From NCBI RefSeq assembly GCF_010365785.1, contig NZ_CP048387.1, positions 310,001 through 374,000 of the forward strand: DNA of 64,000 nucleotides. The letters run 5' to 3'. Below the pieces are notes generated by a model that saw nothing but the letters and a program-made list of their open reading frames with translations, searched no databases and had not been told where the DNA came from. Position 1 is the first letter of the stretch, and every line of letters begins with the position of its first letter. Source of the stretch: Spiroplasma sp. TIUS-1 (GTDB lineage Bacteria; Bacillota_I; Bacilli_A; Mycoplasmatales; Mycoplasmataceae). The position numbers were made by a program, and so were the translations under genes. Below are positions 34,009-43,622 of the stretch, piece after piece.

Positions 34009-34761
34009 ATGATTTTTATAGCCAAACTTCAAATAGAAATTAATCAATTAGTAGATTTAAATAGTAAATTTCCCAATGTAATACAACCAGATAAAATTGA
34101 GAATATTCTAAACAGTTGAGAAACTATAAAGGCTAATCCAGAATCTCATGAGCATACATCTTCATTGGATATTTTTAAAAGAGAACTTAAAGGATGCATT
34201 GCTATGTTGGAAAACCAAGGCAGTCCACATCAAAGAATGGATGAAGGAGCCGATATTAACAACTTACAGGCTCGTTTAAATAGAATTAGTAGTACCGTCA
34301 TAAAAAGACAGCCGTTACATCCTATGGAAGAAGAACCTGTTTTACCTGCCACACAACCAACTCCGCTATCTGAACAAGCCGATTCATATGCAAAACATAC
34401 TGCATTTTCTGAACAAGCAGCAACTTATGGTCAAATACATCCAATGGATGTGGGAGAAATTTTACCTGCTACACAACCAACTAGAGTTTCAGCAGTGGGA
34501 ATAGAACCATCAAGACCAATGATTCAACCTTTTTTAAAAACACAAATTACTCAACAACAACCATTTCAAATGAATATAAAAACACAAGATCAATCAAACG
34601 AGAAAGAAAAAGAAATTAGTTTAGCAACATCTTTAAAACAAAAATATGAGTTAGAGTTAAGAACAATGATTGATAAAGGTAATTTAGATAATGAATTAAT
34701 GAAAGAAAAATCAATGATTATTAAATCTTTAGAACTATTAATAATGAATTTAAAACTATAA
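34009..34761 (+). CDS. Unknown protein with Pro/Gln-rich repeated middle
   Basis: ATG 34009 is preceded by AAAAGGGG. The gene encodes 250 residues and ends at TAA 34759-34761. There is no membrane segment or signal peptide. The middle (about residues 100-170) contains a two-fold imperfect repeat with HPMxxxxxLPATQPT and is rich in Pro and Gln. The C-terminal ~60 residues form a charged helix. One TGA-Trp occurs in the N-terminal part. A -10-like TATAAA lies in 33970-33985. I do not recognise the family. It stands alone between two terminators. Confidence 0.75.
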
Positions 34762-34789
34762 AAAAGAACCATTAATATTTGGTTCTTTT
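34762..34789. terminator. Bidirectional terminator between convergent genes
   Basis: AAGAACCA/TGGTTCTT stem flanked by A-rich and T-rich sequence, so it can serve the unknown gene on + and the flavoprotein gene on -. Confidence 0.8.
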
Positions 34790-35329
34790 ATTTAATTAAT
34801 TTTTCAATAAATTCTATTGTAGATTTAACATCAGGTACTGTATAGTAATCTTCTTCTACAACGTTTAAGTTTTCAATTATTGGATCAAGAATGTGTCAAT
34901 TTGGAGCGTTATCACTTTTGATTCATTCAACATTTCTTTTTGTAGCAGCATTGTTATACATTCTACTGAACCCGGCAGGTGAAAATACCACGGGTTTCAA
35001 TGTATGAGAAACCAAAGTTGAACAATATTCATCAGGAATACCCAAAGCAACGCGATTCATGAATAATAAAGTTGAAGGATAAACTATTGTTAAGTCCGCT
35101 TCGTCAGCAATATTAAAATGTGAAGGGTAGTGTAATTCATGAAAACTAGTTCTGTTATGAATTTCAGTTTCAACTCCAACTTTTAAATCTCCAAAGTCTA
35201 TAAATTTTTTAGCATTTTCTGTTGCATAAGTAACAACTGTATAATTTTTTTAATAAGTTTGAAATATAAATCCAATGCTTTAGTAGCTTTGGATGATCCA
35301 GTAATAATTAAATTAATATGTTTTGTCAT
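34788..35329 (-). pseudogene. Flavoprotein (PPC-decarboxylase/HFCD-like), frameshifted
   Basis: On the minus strand ATG 35329-35327 follows AGGTG and a TATAAT at 35356-35351. The first 28 residues (LIITGSSKATKAL...) fit the start of the homo-oligomeric flavin-containing Cys decarboxylase family. The frame then ends early, but the next frame continues the family pattern to TAA 34790-34788: TVVTYATENAKKF, YPSTLLFMNRVALGIPDE, PVVFSPAG, RMYNNAATKRNVEW. The switch lies at a run of seven A (minus strand, about 35247-35253). One added A restores a single ~180-residue protein. It is therefore a recent frameshift, a slippage site or a sequencing error. Confidence 0.75.
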
Positions 35330-35350
35330 TTTGCACCTAAATTTAAAAAT

Positions 35351-35356
35351 ATTATA
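35351..35356 (-). promoter_or_regulatory. -10 box of the flavoprotein gene
   Basis: Exact TATAAT on the minus strand, 22 bases before the start codon. Confidence 0.55.
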
Positions 35357-35444
35357 ACCTTGTTTTTTTAACATATAACAAAAAAACAAAAAAATATTAT
35401 GATTTGAATTATGTTTTTTGGTGGTTTTCAATTAATATATTAAT

Positions 35445-35790
35445 GAATCAAAATGAACCAACTGCTATATTTGAAAAAGAATATAGAGGAAACTCCGCGC
35501 TTGCACCACCTGCGATGGTGGTAGTGATTGTGCCAAAGAATAAGGTGACTTTGGGTGCCGTAAGGTAACGACGTTTAATCAACCTAAGGGCAACTATGGT
35601 TGATGCATAAAGTGCCACAGAGACGAGTAAAGGGAAACCTGGAAATGGAACGCGGTAAACTCCGCAAGCAAGAAACTCAAATTTTGGTAGAGGAATTCAA
35701 ATTGGATAACTGAATCTAATTTGTGATCGTAAGATAGATAAATAGTTGGTACACGTAAGTGAACAGAACGCGGGTTATGATTTTTGATTC
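35445..35790 (+). ncRNA. rnpB: RNase P RNA (bacterial type B)
   Basis: This is the catalytic RNA that matures tRNA 5' ends. Conserved blocks appear in order: GAGGAAACTCC (35487-), GTGCCACAGAGACGAG, GGAACGCGGTAAACTCC, the AAATTTTGGTAGAGGAA segment typical of Bacillus-type RNAs, and the 3' block ACAGAACGCGGGTTAT. The ends (GAATCAAAATGAACC near 35445 and GGGTTATGATTTTTGATTC near 35772) pair to form helix P1, which set the boundaries. A short T run follows and cinA starts 18 bases on. Boundaries are accurate to within a few bases. Confidence 0.95.
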
Positions 35791-35808
35791 TATTTTTTAA
35801 GGACTTAT

Positions 35809-36270
35809 ATGGAAAGATTAATTGAATGAGCAATAAACAATAATTATTCAATATCTACATGTGAATCATTTACTGGTGGAGCGTTTTCAAATGCTCTTAC
35901 AAATGTATCTGGTTCTTCAAAAGCATATAAGGGTGGGTTTGTTTGTTATTCAAATGAATTCAAAGTTGATGTTTTAAAAATTGATATAAAAGTAATTAAA
36001 AAATATTCACCAGTAAGCGTTGAGGTTTTAACTGAAATGCTAAATAAAACACAAAAAATATTGCTAACAGATATTGTAATAGGATATACTGGTTGAGCTC
36101 CTCCGCTTGACAAAAAAAATTCTGATTCAGGATTAACTTATTATGGTTTTAAAATAAAAGACGAAATAACTATTATTGAATATAAATTAGAAGCCAATAT
36201 GGATAGAAGTCATTTTAAAACTATAATGATTGAAAAATTAATAAAACAAATAGAAAAAAGAATGATTTAA
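35809..36270 (+). CDS. cinA: CinA C-terminal-domain protein (PncC-like nicotinamide-nucleotide amidohydrolase)
   Basis: ATG 35809 follows AAGGAC, just after rnpB. The gene encodes 153 residues, the usual size of stand-alone CinA-C proteins. The conserved pattern is visible: STCESFTGGAFSNALTNVSG near residues 16-35, then KGGFVCYSNEFK, the SPVSVEV segment, and IGYTGWAPP near 105. This family deamidates nicotinamide mononucleotide in pyridine-nucleotide salvage. It directly precedes recA (36 bases), the classical cinA-recA arrangement. TGA codons (35827, 36094) are Trp. Confidence 0.88.
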
Positions 36271-36279
36271 TTTTTTTCT

Positions 36280-36303
36280 GACGTTATATATAACGGAGGA
36301 AAT
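36280..36303 (+). promoter_or_regulatory. Palindromic leader element of recA
   Basis: The 14-base perfect palindrome CGTTATATATAACG (36282-36295) lies directly against the ribosome site GGAGG. The 20-base stretch from GACGTTATA to GGAGG matches the ssb leader at 46036-46055 at 17 positions. It may include the -10 box. A regulatory role is inference. Confidence 0.4.
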
Positions 36304-36306
36304 AAA

Positions 36307-37338
36307 ATGAACTTTACAAAAACACAAATAGAAGGGAACGTTATTGTGCCAAAAGATATATTTGAAGATCCAGATTTAAAAGCGGTCTTAAAAGAGATAG
36401 AAAAAACACATGGTAAAGGATCAATCATGACTCTTGGAGATCAAATTGATTCTAAAGTTGAAGTAATTTCATCAGGAAGTTTATTACTTGATGAAATAAT
36501 AGGTGTCGGTGGATATCCTAAAGGTAGAGTTATTGAAATTTTTGGACCAGAATCAAGTGGTAAAACAACTCTTGCACTGCACGCAATTGCCGAAGCTCAA
36601 AGAGAGGGTGGAATTGCTGCGTTTATTGATGCAGAACATTCATTAGATCCAAGTTATGCTAAAAGAATTGGAGTAGATATTGATAACCTAATTGTGTCTC
36701 AACCAGATTCAGGAGAACAAGGATTAGAGATTTTAGAAGCTCTTGTTAAGTCAGGAAAAGTAAGTATTGTTATTGTTGATTCAGTTGCAGCACTAGTTCC
36801 AAAAGCAGAACTTGATGGTGAAATGTCTGACCAACAAATAGGAGCTCAAGCTAGACTTATGTCAAAAGCTTTAAGAAAAGTTAATGGAATAATTAACAAA
36901 ACTAATACTGTAGTTATTTTTATTAATCAACTACGTGAAAAGGTTGGTGTCATTTTTGGTAACCCAGAAGTTACACCTGGTGGACGTGCATTACGTTTTT
37001 ACTCGTCATTAAGATTAGAGGTTAGAAAGGGTGAAACTATATTACAAAATGGTGTAGCTACAGGCAATAAAGCTAAGATTAAGGTAGTTAAAAACAAAGT
37101 TTCGCCACCATTTAAAACATGTCAGATTCTTATTCAATACAATTTAGGAATTGATAAAATGCTAGAAGTAATAGAATTAGGAATTCAAAGAAATATTATT
37201 GACAAAGCTGGATCTTGATTTTCATACAATGGTGAAAAAATTGGTCAAGGAAAAGATAGTGTTAAAGAATTTTTAAATGCAAATCCAAAAGCATATGAAG
37301 AGATAAGTATTAAATTAAAACAAAATGATATAAAATAA
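36307..37338 (+). CDS. recA: Recombinase RecA
   Basis: This gene encodes 343 residues, full length for the family, from ATG 36307 behind GGAGGAAATAAA. The Walker A motif GPESSGKTT is at 80-88, then the conserved [24 protein letters not shown], the L2 region [20 protein letters not shown] and [11 protein letters not shown]. One TGA-Trp at 37216 lies near the C-terminus. RecA drives homologous recombination and is intact here, which matters for reassortment in the repeat-rich surface array 5 kb away. A TGTTAG/CTAACA hairpin (37342-37359) follows without a T tail. Confidence 0.97.
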
Positions 37339-37390
37339 TTTTGTTAGTAAATCTAACACGCAGCCTTTCTTAAGATAGAGGGGTACCAAA

Positions 37391-38935
37391 ATGAAAATGA
37401 ACTATTTTTTATCAACCATATCAATTGCTGAAGTTTCTTTAATTTCAGCTTTAATTATTTGTTTTTTAATAATTTTAGTACTAGTTTATACTGTATATAA
37501 AACTAAAAATATAAATAAATTTGAAACTAAAAATGCACAAAAAAAAGCTAAAAAAATTTACTTTAAAATTATTAACGATGCCAGAATTGAAAAAGATGAA
37601 ATATTAAATAAAGCAGAGATTAAGAAATCTGACTTACTTGCAGATATTGATTTGGAATTAAAACGCATCTCTAGATTAAAAGAGGAAATTGCTTTAGAAA
37701 AAAATAAGCAAGTAAGAATTAACCAAGGTTTTGAGGAAGCTCAAAACTCAATTAATAATGAGAAAATGAAATTGAATTCTGAAATTTTAAAAATGGTTGC
37801 TGAATTAGAAACTGTAGCTTTAATGACAAAAGATGAAGCACGTGATAATTTAGAAAAATCAATATATAAATTGCATAGAGATGAATTAAATAAAAGTTTA
37901 AATGAACTTGAAAATATATCAGAAATAAAAATAAAACAGGCTGCTCAAAATATATTAATATCAGCTATGCAAAATGTTTCAGTTGAAACAACTGAAACAT
38001 ATAATTTAACTTTTATTGAAATTAAACATGAGGATATGAAAGGTCGTATCATTGGGAAGGAAGGAAGAAATATTAAAGCCTTTCAACAATATGGTGGTGT
38101 GGACTTAGTCATAGATGATGGCTCAACTAAGGTTGGAATTTCATCATTAAATCCAATTCGTAGAGAAATTGCTACAAGAACATTAAACAAACTTTTAGAA
38201 ACTGGTCGTCTACAACCAGCTTCTATAGAAGAAGAATTAATTATTCAAGAAGAAAAAATTGAACAAGAAATGAGAGAAATTGGACAAAAAACAGTAGACA
38301 ATTTAAAACTTGAAAATATTAACCCTAGAATTAAGTACTTACTTGGTAAATTAAAATTTCGTTCAAGTTATGCTCAAAATGTATTGGGACACTCAATTGA
38401 GGTTGCACAAATCTCAGGTTTAATTGCTGCAGAATTGGGATTAGATATTGAACTGGCAACCAAGTGTGGATTGTTCCATGATATTGGTAAGGCAGTTGAT
38501 TTTGAAGGTGATGGATCTCATGTTAAAATGGGAGTTAATGAGTTAGTTAAACTAAATGAAGATAAAATAATTATTAATGCAGTTGAGTCTCATCATGGTG
38601 ATTCAAGAAAAGAATCTGTTTATGCTGAAATAGTTGTTATAGCTGACTCTATTTCTGCTGCAAGAATCGGAGCTAGAAATAATGATATTGCAACATTCAT
38701 AGCTAGAGTTAAGGAACTTGAAGATGAATGTAATAAGGTAGAGGGTGTATTAAAAACTTATGCACTACAATCTGGAAGACAAATTAGAGTTATTGTAGAT
38801 GCTGAAATGATTAATGACATTGATATGAAAAGGCTATCAGTTGAAATTGAAAATGTAATTAACCGTGTTAAAAAAGTTCCAGGAACAATTAATGTAACGT
38901 TGATTAAAGAAAAGAGATTATCAATTTCAATATAA
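37391..38935 (+). CDS. rny: Ribonuclease Y
   Basis: This gene encodes 514 residues from ATG 37391 behind GAGGGG; a second ATG two codons later is possible. It has an N-terminal membrane helix (about residues 12-36), a coiled coil to about 200, a KH domain (GRIIGKEGRNIKAF), and an HD hydrolase domain with the metal pair HDIGKA and downstream ESHHGD. RNase Y is the membrane-bound endonuclease that starts mRNA decay in Firmicutes and mollicutes. It contains no tryptophan and so no TGA codon. Confidence 0.96.
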   Translation: MKMNYFLSTISIAEVSLISALIICFLIILVLVYTVYKTKNINKFETKNAQKKAKKIYFKIINDARIEKDEILNKAEIKKSDLLADIDLELKRISRLKEEIALEKNKQVRINQGFEEAQNSINNEKMKLNSEILKMVAELETVALMTKDEARDNLEKSIYKLHRDELNKSLNELENISEIKIKQAAQNILISAMQNVSVETTETYNLTFIEIKHEDMKGRIIGKEGRNIKAFQQYGGVDLVIDDGSTKVGISSLNPIRREIATRTLNKLLETGRLQPASIEEELIIQEEKIEQEMREIGQKTVDNLKLENINPRIKYLLGKLKFRSSYAQNVLGHSIEVAQISGLIAAELGLDIELATKCGLFHDIGKAVDFEGDGSHVKMGVNELVKLNEDKIIINAVESHHGDSRKESVYAEIVVIADSISAARIGARNNDIATFIARVKELEDECNKVEGVLKTYALQSGRQIRVIVDAEMINDIDMKRLSVEIENVINRVKKVPGTINVTLIKEKRLSISI

Positions 38936-38955
38936 AAATATTGATTGGAGAAAAT

Positions 38956-39918
38956 ATGAAGATTGGAATATATACTGCTTCAACACCAATTGGATTTTTG
39001 TCACCAAAAAGGTCACAAAGAGCCATTGATTTTTTAAATAGTAAAAATCATCAAGTAATATTGGGTGATTTGTTTTGAAAAAGTGACAGCTATCGCTCGG
39101 GTTCTATTATTGAGCGAGCTAATGAGATAAATCAACTTTTAGGTAGCAATATAGATATTTTGATGTCATCAATTGGTGGATATAATACAAGTTCAATATT
39201 GCCCTTTATTAATACTGATAGTATGAGTAATAAACAACTGATAGTTACTGGTTTTTCAGATAGTACAAGCATACTGTACTTTTTTAAAAGTTCATTAAAA
39301 AACTGTAGAGTATTATATGGTCCGGCATTAGTTCCTAGTTTTGGTGATTTTGAATCTGAGTTTTTACATACAACATATGAATCAATGATGAATAGAATTC
39401 AAAATAAAAAAATTAAATATTCAGAAAAATCAATATATCTATGAAGCGACTCTAAAGAGGGATGAGAAGAAGAAACAAACTTGAAAATATATCAAAAAAA
39501 TAAGTGAATGACAAATTGCAACGTTGAGGAAATTAGCGGAAGATTATTTGGAGGTAACTTAAACTCAATAATCTCAAGTTATAATGAATCTTGATATCCT
39601 AAAATTGAGGAAGGCGATATTTTACTAATTGAGGACTCACAAAAGTCTATTGCCGAAATTGAAAGAAATATTTCTTGAATATTTGATAAAGGTTGACATA
39701 CAAAAATTTCTGCAATCATTTTAAGTAAGCATGAGTTATTTGATGACTTAAAATCATCTAGAACTTCAATTGATGTATTAAATGAATTTATGGATATTTA
39801 TAATATCAAGATTCCAATTATTTATAATACTGATTTTGGTCATACAAGACCCATGATAGTTTTGGAATTATTTAAAAATATTTCAATTAATTTTTTAGAT
39901 AAAGAAATTACACAGTAA
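38956..39918 (+). CDS. Peptidase S66 family (LD-carboxypeptidase/MccF-like)
   Basis: ATG 38956 follows TTGGAG and is 21 bases after rny. The gene encodes 320 residues, the size of S66 enzymes. Family marks are MSSIGGYNTSSILPFI near residue 70, the serine nucleophile motif GFSDST (Ser about 101), GGNLNSI near 198 and the C-terminal His segment FGHTRP. The known substrates are murein LD peptides or, for MccF, microcin C-type aminoacyl-nucleotides. The organism appears wall-less, so the second kind of role is more likely (inference). Several TGA-Trp codons are present. Confidence 0.85.
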
Positions 39919-39930
39919 CTTATTAAATAA

Positions 39931-39957
39931 AAAATGTGGTTTAACCACATTTTTTTT
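39931..39957 (+). terminator. Terminator after the S66 peptidase gene
   Basis: AAAATGTGGTT/AACCACATTTT inverted repeat followed by a T run. Confidence 0.85.
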
Positions 39958-39965
39958 ATCTAATG

Positions 39966-39971
39966 TATAAT
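39966..39971 (+). promoter_or_regulatory. -10 box of ffh
   Basis: Exact TATAAT 21 bases before the ffh start, directly after the upstream terminator. Confidence 0.6.
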
Positions 39972-39991
39972 TTAATCAATTGAGGTAAATT

Positions 39992-41332
39992 ATGGGATTT
40001 GGAGATTTTTTAGCTAAACGCTTTCAAAAGTCAATTGAAAAAAACTTAAAAAAATCACAACTTAACGAAGAAAATGTTAGTGAAGCACTTCGCGAAATTA
40101 GACTTTCATTATTGGAAGCTGACGTTAATATTGATGTTGTTAAAAAAATTGTTTCTGCTATTAAAGAAAAATCAATAGGTGGATTTATTGAAGAAGGTGT
40201 TCGTGCTGATCAACAAATGGTTAAAATCGTTCACGAAGAATTAATTAATGTTCTTGGTAAAGAAAAATCAGAATTAAATATCAGTAAGAAGCCTTCACCA
40301 ATTATGATGGTAGGTTTACAAGGGGCAGGGAAGACAACAACTGTTGCCAAACTTACAAATTTATTAAAAAAGCAAGGTAAAAAAGTTTTGATGGTTGCAT
40401 TGGATATTTACAGACCTGGTGCTATTGATCAACTGGTTGAGCTTGCTACAAAAAATAAATTTGATGTTTTTGAAAAAGGTAATCAAAATCCAACAAAAAC
40501 AGCAAAAGAGGCAATGAAATTTGCTGAAGAAAATAAATATGATGTAGTTCTTTTAGATACTGCTGGTCGTTTACAAATTGATAAACAACTAATGGGTGAA
40601 TTAAAAGAAATTAAAAAAATTACTTCTCCAACAGAGATTATTCTTACAGTTGATGGTATGACTGGACAAGATATCATTAACGTTGCAACAGAGTTTAATA
40701 GTACTTTAAAAATTACTGGAGTTATTGTAACTAAACTTGATGGAGACGCTCGAGGTGGAGCTACTCTATCTATTTCATATGTTACAAAAGTTCCAATTAA
40801 ATTTATTGGAGAAGGTGAAGGGATTGATGCTCTTTCAGAATTCTATCCTAAACGTATTGCTGACCGAATCATGGGATTTGGAGATGTTGAAACACTATTT
40901 GAAAAAGCAACAAAACAAGTTGACCAAAGAACTATGGAAAAAACAATGCGTCGTATGATGCAAGGTTTATTCGATTTGGAAGACTTAAAAAACCAAATGG
41001 CGCAACTTGCAAATATGGGTAATTTAGGTGCAGTTATGAAAATGATGCCAGGACTAAATGGTAAGATTTCGGAAGATCAAATTACAACAGCACAAACTAA
41101 ATTAAAAATAGCTGAATACTTGATGGATTCAATGACATTAAAAGAAAGAAGAGATCCAAGATTATTAAAGGCTATAAACAGAAAAAGAAGAATTATTAAA
41201 GGTTCTGGTAGAACAGAAAAAGAATTTAATGAACTTATAAATCAATTTGAAAAATCTAAAAAGCAAGCGCTTGAGATGGCAAAAATGTTCAAAAGTGGAA
41301 GGATGCCAAACTTGTCAAATTTTGGTAGATAA
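39992..41332 (+). CDS. ffh: Signal recognition particle GTPase Ffh
   Basis: This gene encodes 446 residues from ATG 39992 behind GAGG. The N domain is helical (SEALREIRLSLLEADV). The G domain has GLQGAGKTTTVAKL (G1), DTAGR (G3) and TKLDGDARGG (G4). The Met-rich M domain contains MRRMMQGLF and the RNA-binding SGR segment (IKGSGRTEKE). It binds SRP RNA and targets membrane and exported proteins, including the many in this window, to FtsY/SecYEG. It is monocistronic between two terminators. Confidence 0.97.
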   Translation: MGFGDFLAKRFQKSIEKNLKKSQLNEENVSEALREIRLSLLEADVNIDVVKKIVSAIKEKSIGGFIEEGVRADQQMVKIVHEELINVLGKEKSELNISKKPSPIMMVGLQGAGKTTTVAKLTNLLKKQGKKVLMVALDIYRPGAIDQLVELATKNKFDVFEKGNQNPTKTAKEAMKFAEENKYDVVLLDTAGRLQIDKQLMGELKEIKKITSPTEIILTVDGMTGQDIINVATEFNSTLKITGVIVTKLDGDARGGATLSISYVTKVPIKFIGEGEGIDALSEFYPKRIADRIMGFGDVETLFEKATKQVDQRTMEKTMRRMMQGLFDLEDLKNQMAQLANMGNLGAVMKMMPGLNGKISEDQITTAQTKLKIAEYLMDSMTLKERRDPRLLKAINRKRRIIKGSGRTEKEFNELINQFEKSKKQALEMAKMFKSGRMPNLSNFGR

Positions 41333-41358
41333 AAAAAGTACTTATATAAGTACTTTTT
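41333..41358. terminator. Bidirectional terminator after ffh
   Basis: Near-perfect palindrome AAAAAGTACTTATATAAGTACTTTTT, flanked by A and T runs, between two convergent genes. Confidence 0.88.
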
Positions 41359-42104
41359 TATTTTGAAAGCAAGATTAATAAAATTGTTATGTAAAAGATT
41401 CTGTCGATGTTATCTTCAATAAATGTTTCATCATTTTTCTTAATATTATTCAAGTTAATTCCAGATAATCTATCAACGTCACTTATAAAGTTTTGAACAA
41501 ATTCTACACCAAACATATCAACTTGAAAATCTGAAATTTCTTTCTTAGCTTGAATAATATTTCTTAACGAAAATACTTTTTCTTGATATTGAGAAGGTGC
41601 ATAAGAAATAAAATTTTTTACTTCAATATTAATTACTTCATTTTTATTTTTTTTAATCACTTGTTCAATTAATTGTTTTCCTTGAGAAGGAATTAGTTTG
41701 AACAATTTGTAACCCTCAGCATTTGTTGAAGGATCCAACTCGTATCCATTTAACTCAATATATGATTTAATTTTTTTAGGTGTTGAAAACATATCATATC
41801 CCAGTGAATCGGGGTATTTAAGTTTTCTTTTATGAATTTGATATATTAAGTTGTAAACGATTTCTAGGTAAGTTAAATTTAGTGTTCCATTTTTTTCTTC
41901 TGTGTGAATTGAAATATTATTAACGGTTGTTAATGCCTTAAAATCCATTCCATAAAGATCAAATGAGATCATATTACAGAAAGTTGAAATAGATGTATTA
42001 CTTAATAGATAATTTAAAATAAATTCTAAATCGCTGGCTAAATGTTCGTTTACATTAGATGATTTTGCTTTTACATCTAATACTGATAAAAAGTTTTTAC
42101 TCAT
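41358..42104 (-). CDS. Conserved-looking hypothetical protein
   Basis: The minus-strand ATG at 42104 follows GAGGAACAA. The gene encodes 248 residues without any TGA codon and ends at 41358. It looks soluble, except that the last ~15 residues (FYITILLILLSK) are hydrophobic and could be a tail anchor. No motif is recognised. It is divergent from rlmH with only 50 bases between, and it shares the terminator with ffh. Confidence 0.75.
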   Translation of the reverse strand: MSKNFLSVLDVKAKSSNVNEHLASDLEFILNYLLSNTSISTFCNMISFDLYGMDFKALTTVNNISIHTEEKNGTLNLTYLEIVYNLIYQIHKRKLKYPDSLGYDMFSTPKKIKSYIELNGYELDPSTNAEGYKLFKLIPSQGKQLIEQVIKKNKNEVINIEVKNFISYAPSQYQEKVFSLRNIIQAKKEISDFQVDMFGVEFVQNFISDVDRLSGINLNNIKKNDETFIEDNIDRIFYITILLILLSK

Positions 42105-42133
42105 TTGTTCCTCAAAGTTATATACTTAAATAA

Positions 42134-42139
42134 TATAAT
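42134..42139 (+). promoter_or_regulatory. -10 box of rlmH
   Basis: TATAAT 15 bases before the start codon; the 5' leader would be about 9 bases and contains GAGG. Confidence 0.55.
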
Positions 42140-42154
42140 ATTAATGAGGTTAAT

Positions 42155-42625
42155 ATGAAAATTAAAATAATATGTTTTAACAAAGTTGACAAAGAATTTA
42201 AAGATGCAATTAAATATTATTCAGATAAGGTTTCAAAATTGTGTAATTTTGAAGTGATTGAGTTAAATGAAATTTCTACAATTAATCAAACTAAAAATAT
42301 GATTGAAAATATGAAAGTGCTTAACCAAAGACTAAACACTTTAATTGAAAATAGATTTCAACCTATTGTATTAGATGTTAATTCAAAAGTAATTGATTCA
42401 ATTGAGTTAAAAAATATAATCGAGCACAACAAAGATGTAGGAACAGGAAACTTAGTTTTTATAGTAGGACCAAGTGACGGATTTTCTGAAGAGTTCAAAC
42501 AAAATAACTATACAAAAATTAGTTTTGGAAAAATTACATTGCCACATATATTATTTAGGGTAGTTTTGTTTGAACAAATTTATAGATCATTTAAAATAAT
42601 GAATAATGATAAATACCATAAATAA
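42155..42625 (+). CDS. rlmH: 23S rRNA pseudouridine-1915 N3-methyltransferase RlmH
   Basis: This gene encodes 156 residues (family about 155-160) from ATG 42155 behind GAGG. Its SPOUT-fold marks are PIVLDVNSK, the S-adenosylmethionine-binding knot loop FIVGPSDGF, KISFGKITLPHILFR and the C-terminal EQIYR...YH. It methylates a pseudouridine in helix 69 of 23S rRNA. rbgA starts 27 bases downstream with its own -10 box. Confidence 0.94.
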   Translation: MKIKIICFNKVDKEFKDAIKYYSDKVSKLCNFEVIELNEISTINQTKNMIENMKVLNQRLNTLIENRFQPIVLDVNSKVIDSIELKNIIEHNKDVGTGNLVFIVGPSDGFSEEFKQNNYTKISFGKITLPHILFRVVLFEQIYRSFKIMNNDKYHK

Positions 42626-42628
42626 AAG

Positions 42629-42634
42629 TATAAT
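42629..42634 (+). promoter_or_regulatory. -10 box of rbgA
   Basis: TATAAT just after the rlmH stop, 17 bases before the rbgA start; GGAGG follows it. Confidence 0.5.
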
Positions 42635-42651
42635 AAATTGGAGGTAAATTT

Positions 42652-43620
42652 ATGAGTCAAAATAATACGAAAGCATCATTTAACTGATTTCCAGGACACA
42701 TGAATAAGGCCTTAAAAGAAATCGAAGATTTAATTGTAGCTGTAGATTTCATTATTGAAATAGTAGATGCACGAGCACCGTTTTCAACTAGAAATCCAAT
42801 GATGAAAAAAATTGGTACAAGTAAAAATAGATTATTTGTTTTAACAAAAGGCGATTTGGCAGATTCTATTGTTACAAAGCAATGAATGGATTATTTTAAA
42901 TCAAAGGGTGATGATTGTTATTTAATAGACAAAAAAAATAAAAACATCCTTCCAGATATAGAAAAAATTATTAATAAAAGAACTGAAGATCAGAGAAAAG
43001 CTGCAAAACGCAAAGGTATAGATGCTTTATTAGTTAATGTACTTGTTGTTGGTATTCCTAACGTAGGTAAGTCTACTTTCATCTCTAAATTAATAAAAAA
43101 TAAAAAAATAAAAATTGCTAATATGCCAGGGGTAACTCGTGGATTTCAAAGGTTCAACTTAACACCATTAATTACTCTTATTGATACACCAGGTATTTTA
43201 CCGTCAAAATTTGACAGTGAAATTCAAGCATGTAACTGTATAGCTATAAATGCAATTAGATTAGATGTTATTCCTAAAGAAAGATTTGCAACTAGAATTA
43301 TTAAATATATTTATGATAATTATCCAAGTGTCATTGAAGCAAGATATAAAACTAGAAAACAATTTAAAAGACCAATTAATTATGATGATTCATATAAATT
43401 ATTTGAAGAAATTGCAAGAAGAAGTGGACTAATTTTATTTCAAGATATTCCAGACGTTGATAAGTCGATTGCTTTATTTATTAGAGATTTACTAGCAAGT
43501 AAATTTTTGAATGTATCTTTTGAAAAGCCTTTAGATATCGGAGATACTTCAACGATTATTATTTCAACTCAAAAAGAATTAGATATTACTGAAGAATTTG
43601 ATAATACAATTGAGTGATAG
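42652..43620 (+). CDS. rbgA: Ribosome-assembly GTPase RbgA (YlqF)
   Basis: This gene encodes 322 residues from ATG 42652 behind GGAGG. The circularly permuted GTPase order is clear: NWFPGHM near residue 11, VDARAP at 39-43, TKGD (G4) at 65-68, then the P-loop GIPNVGKS (G1) at 134-141, GVTRG (G2) and DTPGI (G3). It acts late in 50S subunit assembly. TGA codons at 42685 and 42883 are Trp. The gene ends GAG-TGA-TAG, where TGA is the last residue and TAG at 43618-43620 the true stop. rnhB follows two bases later. Confidence 0.95.
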
Positions 43621-43622
43621 AA

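Noticed and set aside
35594-35851. Minus-strand open frame of 85 codons
   Set aside because: It lies across the RNase P RNA and the cinA start, and is a chance frame in a structured RNA gene.
43614-43622. GTG start for rnhB overlapping rbgA
   Set aside because: ATG 43623 lies three codons later and gives the usual N-terminal length; neither has a good ribosome site, so the simpler start was kept.
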